From Larus michahellis (lineage: Eukaryota; Chordata; Aves; Charadriiformes; Laridae): a stretch of DNA of 64,000 bases. Both the position numbers and the translations under genes were made by a program. The notes below the pieces were generated by a model that ran no database searches, had not been told where the DNA came from, and was given only the letters and a program-made list of their open reading frames with translations. The stretch covers positions 3,551,001-3,615,000 of the forward strand of contig NC_133903.1 in NCBI RefSeq assembly GCF_964199755.1, written 5' to 3'. Positions 55,263 through 64,000 of this stretch are shown here, one piece after another. Each line of letters opens with the position of its first letter. The first letter of the stretch is position 1.

Positions 55263-57694
55263 GTAACCGGAATTGCATATAAAGCACGTTACAGGTTACC
55301 GTAAGAAAGGGGGTATGCCGACGGCTCAGCTGTCACGTGCTGAGTCTGGATTTTGGGGGCATTCCTTGTGAAAACAACCACTGTGAAAAAATCTGTCGAA
55401 TTCCATAGTAAAAAGATGACACGAACGGGTCCCTACAACATAATCACTGGGAAAGGCTGTCCCCGGCGGAGCCAAGTGCCAAAACCTGGGGGTTATCTGT
55501 GCCCCCGCTGCACTGCGTGGATGGGATGGTGAGTAGTAGGAAAGATACGAGTAACAGAAAAGAGAGGGAGGTGTCCATACACCAGATTAGGATTCCCGGC
55601 ACAGGCCGGCTCCCTCCCTGCGCTGTCAGGGACCCCGCGGGTGCTGGGAGGGCACGGATGGGCATCGCTCCTTCGTACGATCCAATACGGGTGCTCCTTG
55701 TTTTGGAAAAAAATTACAAAATGCAGATTGGGAACAGGATGCTTTTTTTCTAAAGGTTAAAGTAGAGAATGGCACAGGAGTGGATGTGGGGAGTGTCTCC
55801 ACTCACAGCAGATCTTTACATTATTATTTTGCTTAAAGCATTTCCTCAAGTTATTGGCCTTTTAAATAAATAGGGTTACTTTCTCCTCCTCAGGACTTGC
55901 TACTCAAGTCTTACTCCTTCTCGTTAAACAAGGGGCCAAATTAGCTGCTTTTTACTTTAAAGACATGGTAATTCCTTCCTATATACCTGACAGGCATTAG
56001 GATGCAGCGGTGCGTCCAATTCTTCATCCACCACCTTGGCATCTTAAAAACTGAGGGGGGAAAAAAAAATATCCCAGCTAAAGCGCCGTTCCCTCCCGAA
56101 GCACTGCACCGGGGAGTTACACAAGGCACCCTCGACACGAGAGCTAAAAATTACGCAGCCCTTTTGCACCACTTCAGTTAGTGAAACACTATATCCATAT
56201 ATCAGATGGAGCACAAATAACACCTACTGTAGTTAATGTTGTAAAACGGCTTCTCTCTTTAAACAGCTCGAGTTGTCCATAAAGATTTTCTGAAGCATTA
56301 ATTTTCTCCAGTGAAGTATTTTAGAAAAGCTTGTCAAAGAGAAGGAGCTGTGTTGGGTCTGGTGGGCGTGAGGGGCTGGTGCTGTTCTGTCGGGAGCAAA
56401 CCCAGCGTCTCGGGGAGCAGGAGACACGCGTCGCCCCAGACCCTGCGCCCCAAGTGAATTCCTGTGCGTGAGCCTTCAAACCACTGACGCGGAATGACGG
56501 ACGTCCTTGGGCATGGCGGACACGCACAAAACACCCATGCTCATAGCTGGAAACGTCTGGAGCTGGGTGAATGTCCCCTTTTAGGAAGCCTTGGGAAACA
56601 ATGTGTATCCCATAACTTTGGGTACACACTATATTCCACGAGAGACCCCTGGGGGAACACGGGCTAGAAGACTGTGCGCTCATTGTATCTGCTGTTGCAT
56701 ACATCCACTCTTTGCTACTTCCCATTTAGAAAAGAAAAATCCATTCATTTTCTAAGCAGCTCCTCCTCCCCCAGACCCACACTCCATTTGTTGCCAGGAA
56801 GCGCTGATGGAAGCGGCCGGTGCCTCCCAGAAACCTTCTTTGACAAGATCATTCTCAACCTGGGCCAAGTGCGACGTGTCTCCCTGATTTCCCTGGGAGC
56901 AACAGGCAGCCAGTAGCTCACAGGATCACATCCCCGGTCGTTTTAATATCCTTAATAATCCCCAGGTCTAAGTTCGTTCTGCATATGACCACAAACACGA
57001 TGCTTGTATTTAAAGTTTGTGCAGAACAAGTGAAAGCTTGGCCTTAGGCAAAGGCAAAACTCCTGATGACCTGGCGGGGTCAGACTCTCACTTTGGCCTC
57101 CCAAATCTGGAAGCAAGTCAGAAGTGCAGAGATTTGGGTGACAGAGCGCAGAACAACCTCACACGAACTCCTTTTGCTACCTGTGGAAAAAAAAAAGCAG
57201 CAGAAGCAATTTGGACATTTTTTGGGCAATAAGACGAGGTGGCTGAGGAAGCATCGCAGATTTTATTTCTAAACTTTCATTGGAGTCGGGCCCTTGTACC
57301 GCTTCAGATCCCGCCGTGCCGTCTGCTGTCAGCCTTTAATGCTAGCGAAATACAAAGCTTGCAAAAATAAAAGAAAACTGCTTACCCGCTCCCTCTCCCA
57401 GGCTATATACCCTTCGCGCCAAAAAGGATCATACGAAACCGAGTCTTTTTTAAAGGACTGCTCATCCATACACATGTCTTCCCAAGGGCTGGATGCAAAG
57501 AAACTCGGTGTTAATTTTAATGGGCTGCCACCTTTCCCTTACGGTGCGAACTACCAGAGCCTTCTCTGCATTACTGAGGAAAGACTTTGGCTCATGTTGG
57601 CACAATTTTTAAAAATATTGAATTTTCTTGTTATATTGCTGTCCTCAAGGGCCACTGAATATCATCTGCCTGACAAAGCTAGGCTCCAGACCCA

Positions 57695-57907
57695 CTTAAA
57701 TTATAGACTTAACTAGTTCCTCCTAAAATAAATAAAAATAATAATGCTGTTATAACGGTGATGGTCAGCAGCTCATACGTTTGCTTATCCAGCCAGAAAG
57801 CTTAAATTATAGACTTAACCAGTTCCTCCTAAATTAATGAAAAATAATAATGCTGCTATAATGGTGATGGTCAGCAGCTCATACACGTGCTTATGCACCC
57901 AGAAAGT
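57695..57907. repeat. 106-bp tandem duplication
   Basis: Two adjacent copies, 57695-57800 and 57801-57907, start with cttaaattatagacttaac and end with cagaaag. They differ by scattered substitutions and a base or so of indel, mostly in the A-rich centre, so the event is not very recent. Confidence 0.93.
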
Positions 57908-58583
57908 TTGTCTCGTTTCCTTTAGGTTACCATTAACTTGCCCAACAGGAGCCAATACTTTCTAGAGACCCCGTGCTTTTGTGTGCGCATACCTGTGTGT
58001 TTTCTTTCTGCTCCGTCCAGGTGGAACACTTACCCCTGGTAGGCAGCTTTGCCCCAGGTACCTCTCCAGAATAGTTCTACTTGGCACGATTTCCTTACAA
58101 AAAATGAACGGCTTTGGAAAAATCCAGACATAGGTTAGCCATAGGGGTTGTACTTTGTTTCCCCTTTTTCTTCCCTTTCTCTACCGGCACACCCGTAAGT
58201 GCGTAAACTGCAATGGGAAATAGATGCGTGACTTCTGCAGCTTTGGAACACGCTGGCCTTAGAAGGGACCCCGGAGAGGATATTTCTGGGATGTTCTGAA
58301 TTAATTTCTTTCTGCTGCAGGCGTTCGTTTGCTCTTTATTTACCACTTTACATCATCACCAGTGTTCTTGACGCTAACGTGGTGTGACATGAAGTTATTC
58401 ACGAGGTGACATGATGGCGATGGGCCCGTACGTATCTCGCTAGAGGGGCAGCACCAACAAACACAAGTCTCGCACGTCGTGTCCCACCTGTGGATCAGGC
58501 TGGGCAAACCTTCCCGCATCTCGCAGGCTGACAACAGCTCTGTGAGCCGGCAGATGCCCCAGGGCAATACCTAAGGGCGAGGA

Positions 58584-58639
58584 TTTAAGCCTGTTCAAGG
58601 GAATTGTCATCAGTGAACAGCTGCTTTCATTGGTTTCAG
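58584..58639 (+). other. Candidate proximal AMZ1 non-coding exon (tentative)
   Basis: A near-perfect donor TTTCAG|GTAAGT at 58640 follows unique sequence about 530 bases before the AMZ1 acceptor at 59165. This could be the end of an alternative first exon. The 5' limit is arbitrary, and a cryptic site is equally possible. Confidence 0.3.
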
Positions 58640-59165
58640 GTAAGTCAGAAGTTTAGGGTTCTGATAGATAAATAAAGACCAAGATCTACCTCTTCTTTCC
58701 TGCCATGGACCTTTGACAGCCTCAAGGAGTGTGTTTTAGCTTAAACAAAAAGGAGCACCACCTTTCGACATCATGGGAGCGCCAGCGCAGCCAGTTGTAC
58801 AACACAGAGAGGTATTTCCCGTCTTACTGGGACTTTGAGATGGAGCGACAACAACAAAAAATAATCAAACTATCTGATTTAATCCAGACATCTGGTAGCG
58901 ATAATGGGGCTATGCATTCTTGAGCACCATCTACTGGTACATTGGCCATAAATCAGTGACATATAGGCAGATGTAGAGCTCCCTGTAACAGCTTCTCTCA
59001 CGGAAACGCGTAGGGCTCCTGGCCAGCTCTATGTACAGCGTTTATAAGCTCCCAGTCAAACCTTATAGCTGGGATCCTGGGGAAAACTGCCTTGAGAGCA
59101 AAGCGTGAGAAGGTTTCCAGGTCCCTCGCGAGGCCACGTGTCGATGGTTGTGTCCCCTCCTGCAG

Positions 59166-59499
59166 GCAGTGCCACAGCCGGTGGGTCTCTCCGCGATGCT
59201 GCAGTGCAAACACGCTCAGGAATTCAGCTTCGGGCCCCGGGCTCTGAAGGACGCGCTCATCTCCACCGACCCGGCCCTGCAGGAGCTCTACGCCAAAGCT
59301 TTCTCCAGGGCAGAGAAGCTGTTCCTCTCCGAAGCCTACAACCCGCAGAGAACGCTCTTCTGCACACTGCTCATCCGGACGGCTTTCGACTGGCTCCTCA
59401 GCCATCCCGATGCCCCCGAGGACTTTGAGACGTTCTACCATGCCATGCTGAGGAGGAAGCAGAACTTCTATCGAAAGCACATTTACCTCCAACCTATAG
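59166..59499 (+). CDS. AMZ1: AMZ1 exon with start codon (5' UTR 59166-59195, residues 1-101)
   Basis: Acceptor CCTCCTGCAG; a 30-base UTR precedes ATG 59196; donor ATAG|GTAACG. It encodes [20 protein letters not shown] and [15 protein letters not shown], ending KHIYLQPI as in human. Confidence 0.95.
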
Positions 59500-62400
59500 G
59501 TAACGTGGGCATCTTCACTGAGCCACCTGGAAAGATACGGGAGGGAGGAGGGTGGTGCTGAGCGCTACGAACATCCTCTTCTGAGGACCAACCTGCAAAA
59601 TGCAATTGCCGTAGCAAAGATAGGTCTGTAATACCAAAGGCTCTGACATGCCCCCGGTCCAGACTCACAAGCCCTGATGACAACCATCAGTAGACCTGCC
59701 CTGTAAATGGCACGTGTGCCCCTGGGTGAGACTTGCTATGAATAGATGTATGCATAGGCACATACATATAGAATCATAGGCTCATTTAGGTTGGAAAAGA
59801 CCCTTGGGATCATCGAGTCCAACCATCAACTCCACTCTACAAAGTTCTCCCTTACACCATATCCCTTAACACCATGTCTAAATGAGTCTTAAACACGTTC
59901 AGGGATGGTGACTCCGCCACCTCCCTGGGCAGCCTATTCCAGTGTCCAACCACTCTTTCTGTGAAGAATTTTTTCCTGATGTCCAGCCTAAACCTACCCT
60001 GCTGCAGCTTGAACCCATTCCCTCTTGTTCTATCACTAATTACCTGTGAGAAGAGACCAGCACCAACCTCTCTACAATGTCCCTTCAAGTAGTTGTAGAG
60101 AGTGATGAGGTCTCCCCTCGGCCTCCTCATCCTCAAACTAAACAGTCCCGGCTCCTCCAATCGCTCCTATATAGATATATATGTAAAACTATGCTGGATA
60201 AAACAGCATTTCTGGAGCTCCATCCCTGATGGTTCATTAAAAACCGCCACCCTTTCCCACATTAATCTTTCTGCACGAGTTAAATAGGAGACAACCTTCC
60301 TAGCACATCTGCTCTGCTAATGAGAGGGCGCACTAATGCCCTGAGCCGCCTCTCAGGAGGAGCCCCCTCTTCTCCTCCGTATCTGTATCACCATCTAGAG
60401 CCGTCTGCCACATCCCAGAGTAAACAATTAACTTCGGAATGAACCCAGTTGCTGTGGCTAGACCCACAAAACCCCTTTGGACCTTATGGTTCACCCTGGA
60501 TTTAAGGAACTGATTAATAGAGCTTCTCTTCTTAGACCTGACCGAAGGACCTGCCGGGCTCTCGCTGCTGGATTCCCTCCAGAGCTGTGTCGAGTCTTTC
60601 TTCCTGGGTCTCCGCGTGAAGTGCCTTCCCTCCATCTCCATCTCTTCCATTCACTGCTGCTACCGCCACAGCCGGGACACGGACAGGGTGCAGCTTCACG
60701 CAGGTGAGGACCTGGCAGCGGGGAGCCCGGGCAGACATCAGCTCGGCACGTGGGCACGAGCCCTCCCTCAGGAAACGCCTGAAATAGCCCTTCATTGCCT
60801 GAGCAGGGAGGGGACGAGGAAGGGAGTGAAAAGGGAGAAATCCTGTTCCCATGGAAAACCCAGAACTTGGAGGCTGGAAACAGGAATAAAACACAAAGTG
60901 ACTTTCATCATATTTTCCCTCTGCTGTTTGTATTTTTCAGTGCTATTACGCTTAGGTCCAGCTCTGCAAAGCGATGGGATGGGCTCCGCGGGTAGGCATT
61001 GTTGTTTTGGTGTTGTCTGAGCTCTCCCAGCTCTTCTCCGGAGCCAAAGTAAACTCGTGGCTGGGGTGGTGCAGGTGGGGAACTCACCGGCCTTTCATGT
61101 TAGGAAATTTGGGTTCGAGTGTCACGCAGCTCCCCGGGGAAATGGGTTTGTCAGCTGCCAAACTCGCCCTGCGCAAACATCCCTCCGGAACGAGCTGTTT
61201 GCAGGTACCAACGGCAGCAGGAGCTCAGCACAGACCCAGCGCCCGTTCCAGCTCAGGTCTGAAATGCCCGTAGGGAAATTCTTCTGTTCCCAGGGGCTTG
61301 TTTCCATGGGTTACTACTGAATTCACCTGCTTTGTTTTAACTCTGTGCTCAGGGCCGCTTCAGAAGTCAGGTCTGCTCATACTTTGATTTGACAGGGATG
61401 GGCCACACATGGTGCTGCATCCGAGATGCTGAAGGCAGCAGCTCTGCCTGTTTGAGGCTTGGATTGCATCCTCCTTCCCGTTAACAAACAGGAGAAATTC
61501 TGGCTCTTGCATGCCTTCTAGGGATGCTTTATTTTAATGAACACCTCTCGTGCATTTGTCCAGATGGGATCCTGAATTTCCTGAAGAACAACAAGCCCAT
61601 GGATGCCCTGTGTGTCCTTGGACTCACTCTGCTGGACCTCTACCCGTGTGAGACCTGGAGCTTCACGTTCAGCAAATTCCTGCCAGGACAAGGTGGGATT
61701 GGTGACCCCTGGTCTCCCAGCATGGTGTGTGAATAAGGCAGCAATGTACCAAAAAGCCTTCCCTGGGGGACTGGAATAGCCAAATCTTATCCTTAATATT
61801 CTATTCACCCCCTCGATAAGAGGAACTAGATGTTCCCAATTTAAAATTAGGGGAGTCAAGGATCTTGATCCAGATAAAGGTAACTGAGGTGCTACAAACC
61901 TTTGGGAAGGGTGTCTCATCACGCCCCGTGTGCCCAACGGGACCCTGCTACCACAGCTTTCTTGCCACGATGCCTAAGGTGAGAGACAGTCCTAAGAGAG
62001 CCGATGCCTAACTTGTACGTGCCTCTCTTTACAGAAGTGGGAGTCTGCAGCTTTGCCAGATTTTCTGGGGATTTCCCCCAGGCTGGTTGTAGCCGCTTGA
62101 ATCCACTCACGCAGAAGGAAGAGTTATGTGAAGTCGTCAAAGAAAGCAGAGACCGGACATTGCTCTTCAGTGCCCAAGAGATGGTCCAGTGCTGCAAGGT
62201 AGGACCAGCGACCTCCTGCACCCCCAGTTTCTCGCCATGTAGGGTTAAATGTTTCAGGCCTGGGCACAGGCTGTGTCTCAGCCCGGTGAATCGGGCAGGA
62301 GACTGCTCCCAGGAGACGCAGGCAATCACAGCTAAGCCCACACGCTTACCGCAGTCCTACAGAGCTTGTATTGCAGTGAACCGCGTAGACAACTCTCACT

Positions 62401-63726
62401 CCTCTTGCCACTGCAGCAAACTAATGGCACCAGCTGTATAGTGAGGCTACAGGACTTGCCTTACAGCGTGGAGCGACACGGAGACAAACCCCCCTGCCCA
62501 GCTCCCGGGCTCACGCTCGGGCAAACCGAGTATTTCTCACGTGCAGTAGGATCTGTTAGCTGATACAGTATTTGGAGGTTAATCAGAATATCTAGGGGAG
62601 TTGCGTGTTACCTAAGGGATGGCTGGGAAGGGGGGACTGTGTCTTCCTCAGACACTGGTATCCATAAGGGCAGAGGACCATGTGCCAGCCCCGCTTACAT
62701 GGATCGATGAGAAAAATTCCTAAGACAAGTTCGCACGTATATTTATATGCGGATGCCCTTAAATCCCACTCATCTCCAACTCGTCCTCTTCACAAGCGCT
62801 GTCCTCCCTCCTCCCAGCATCTCCCCCCTGCCAGCTCTGCTTCTCGCATTTCTCCCAAAGCTGTCCCAGGTGGAGCAGCCACACCAGCGCCTTCCATGCC
62901 GTTGCCCTCTGCCTCCCCTGCTATTTGCTCAGGATTTTCTGGTCTGAGGTCTCTTTCTGTAGTAATTTCGAATGCTGTTAGGCAGCAATGGGAGGAGGGG
63001 AATCCTCCATCCTCAGCCTTTCCCCGGTTGCCGGTTCCCAAGGCAGTCATGCTTGGCCAGTGGATTCCAGCTTAGTTTTTGCTTTGGCACAAACGTTAAG
63101 AGCGTCTGCTTTGGAAGAACCAGATCTGTTATTGCCAGTAGCTTCTTACAGATTTCTCTCGGGGGTGGTGCTGCTCTTTGCAGACCCCAGTGGGACTGGT
63201 TTTCCTCCTTAAAAAACTTAAAAAACACTATTGTCCTTGAGGAAGAGAGTGACAGCAGCACTGCCCTGGCGCTCTGAACACGCTGCCTACGGGGTCTTCC
63301 CACATCTGCTTCTGAAACACACACCCACCCCTCCTCCTCCGCCGTACAACCATGGGTGGTGGGTTACCTGGGAAGAAGGGAGCCACGCTCCCTTTCACCT
63401 GGGGAAAGCCCGGGGCTGGGGGGTGCTGGGCCGAGCGATGCGCTGGTTCGGCTGTTGGGGAGCAGGAAGGAGGAACGGCGGAGGAGGAGGAGAGGGGCAG
63501 GGGAAGCGGGACTGACCGTGTGCTCCCGTGATGTTTGCTTTCCCGAAAGGTGACCTGTCACGAGATCTGCCACCTGATGGGGCTGGGGACCTGCCGCTGG
63601 CTGCAGTGCATCATGCAGGGCGCCCTCAGCCTGGACGAAGCCCTGCTGCGGCCCCTGGAGCCGTGTCCCATCTGCCTTCGGAAGCTGCAGCACGTCGTGG
63701 GCTTCAAGCTGGTCGAGCGCTACCGG
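59196..63726 (+). CDS. AMZ1: AMZ1, archaelysin family metallopeptidase 1 (5' part, window-truncated)
   Basis: AMZ1 (archaemetzincin-1) is a putative zinc aminopeptidase of the M54 family. Five coding exons join in phase to 314 residues; the human protein is about 498, so the C-terminal part lies beyond the right edge. Near-identical stretches to human include [71 protein letters not shown] and [10 protein letters not shown]. The catalytic motif [12 protein letters not shown] has zinc ligands His259 and His263 with Glu260 as base, followed by Cys270, Cys275, Met277 and CPIC (294-297), the structural zinc knot of the family. All expected residues are present, so the enzyme is probably intact. 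The ATG at 59196 (ccgcgATGc) aligns with the human start MLQCRPAQEF. The 5' UTR continues to the acceptor at 59165. Confidence 0.96.
59768..60172 (-). mobile_element. CR1 LINE 3' fragment, well preserved
   Basis: On the plus strand it begins atagaatcatagg and ttaggttggaaaagaccctt and runs through cctccctgggcagcctattc to tcctcatcctcaaac and ggctcctccaatcgctcct, the inverted 3' 400 bases of avian CR1. Minus-strand residues [20 protein letters not shown] and LRDMV at 59852-60160 are an open ORF2 C-terminus. It lies in the first AMZ1 coding intron, antisense to AMZ1, and is the least decayed CR1 in the window. Confidence 0.96.
60536..60703 (+). CDS. AMZ1: AMZ1 exon (residues 102-157)
   Basis: Acceptor CTCTTCTTAG, donor GCAG|GTGAGG. 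It encodes [20 protein letters not shown] and [11 protein letters not shown], matching human [14 protein letters not shown] and SRDSDRLQLHT. Confidence 0.95.
61564..61692 (+). CDS. AMZ1: AMZ1 exon (residues 158-200)
   Basis: Acceptor ATTTGTCCAG, donor CAAG|GTGGGA. It encodes [20 protein letters not shown] and [12 protein letters not shown]. Confidence 0.96.
62035..62198 (+). CDS. AMZ1: AMZ1 exon (residues 201-255)
   Basis: Acceptor CTTTACAG, donor AAG|GTAGGA. It encodes [15 protein letters not shown], a variable linker, then [11 protein letters not shown], matching human FSALGMVQCCK. Confidence 0.94.
63550..63726 (+). CDS. AMZ1: AMZ1 catalytic exon (residues 256-314)
   Basis: Acceptor TTCCCGAAAG, donor CGG|GTGAGA. 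It encodes [20 protein letters not shown], then [20 protein letters not shown]. The metzincin-like HExxHxxG and both cysteine pairs are here. Confidence 0.97.
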
Positions 63727-64000
63727 GTGAGAGACAGACCCCGCGCAGCCATGCCAGGAGCAAGGGGACGGGGGAAGGGAGCGGAGCGGCTCACCCCAAA
63801 CCACGGCGCTGAATGTGCTGTGGCGGCGCGTTAAACGCGGCCGCTGCTCTCAGTGCACGGTGCTGAGAGAAAAAGCTTAACACCTAAACAAGGCGGGGGT
63901 TGTGCCCATGGTCTGTGACTAACGCAGCACGTCACGCAAGCTCTGGAGCTTTCGGGGGTTCACAAGAAGGCTGGTCACAGCACAACAGCCTGCCCACATC
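63727..64000 (+). other. AMZ1 intron running off the window
   Basis: Begins with donor GTGAGA. No acceptor with a recognisable AMZ1 C-terminal exon was found before the end. Confidence 0.8.

Larger units (their letters stand above)
52700..59165. other. Probable AMZ1 first intron or 5' flank
   Basis: No coding exon is supported. It contains AT-rich conserved-looking sequence at about 54.44-54.70 kb, three phased AT-rich units at 55187-55262, a 106-bp tandem duplication at 57695-57907, and a possible proximal non-coding exon ending at 58639. Confidence 0.6.

Noticed and set aside
57294-57716. 140-codon plus-strand open frame
   Set aside because: It runs into the 106-bp tandem repeat, has no similarity I recognise and no phase-compatible join to AMZ1.
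58998-59492. 164-codon minus-strand frame
   Set aside because: It is the antisense shadow of the first AMZ1 coding exon.
1-64000. Search for tRNA, rRNA, CRISPR, prokaryotic operons or a defence-like system
   Set aside because: Nothing of the kind is present. The window is ordinary vertebrate chromosome with three recognisable genes.

Overview
This window is vertebrate nuclear DNA, almost certainly from a bird. It has split genes with GT-AG introns, CpG-island promoters, and several truncated CR1 retrotransposon tails, one ending in the typical ATTCTATG tail repeats. No bacterial, phage, CRISPR or tRNA structure was seen. The species cannot be fixed from the sequence alone. Gene identities rest on exon-by-exon translation and on remembered similarity to the human proteins; no database search was run.

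Layout: (1) bases 1-3396 are non-coding and hold the 3' UTR and downstream flank of IQCE. (2) 3397-27841, minus strand: a complete IQCE gene, 22 coding exons whose phases all join, giving 689 residues with a long coiled coil and three IQ motifs. (3) About 27.6-28.6 kb: a CpG island forming a divergent IQCE/BRAT1 promoter, with a near-palindromic RFX X-box and an ETS-type site. (4) 28338-37390, plus strand: a complete BRAT1 gene, 13 coding exons, about 851 residues, with a poly(A) signal at 37592. (5) 37.6-51.3 kb: intergenic DNA with no supported gene, some AT-rich candidate enhancers and simple repeats. (6) About 51.3-52.7 kb: a second CpG island, probably the distal AMZ1 promoter with a non-coding first exon. 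(7) 59196-63726, plus strand: the first five coding exons of AMZ1, including the catalytic zinc motif; the last exon or exons lie beyond the right edge.

The gene order is IQCE(-) BRAT1(+) AMZ1(+). In human 7p22.3 the order, from memory, is BRAT1(-) IQCE(+) TTYH3(+) AMZ1(+) GNA12(-), so the BRAT1-IQCE block is flipped here relative to AMZ1. The genes are unrelated in function: IQCE acts in Hedgehog signalling at the ciliary base, BRAT1 in ATM signalling and with INTS9/INTS11, and AMZ1 is a putative archaemetzincin protease. IQCE and BRAT1 are linked by their shared promoter.

No previously undescribed system was found. The most useful observations are the X-box in the shared promoter, the gene-block inversion, a NAGNAG acceptor in BRAT1, an 8-codon in-frame IQCE exon, a 31-bp phased AT-rich triplet, a 106-bp tandem duplication upstream of AMZ1, and a 20-bp GC-rich minisatellite in the AMZ1 CpG island.
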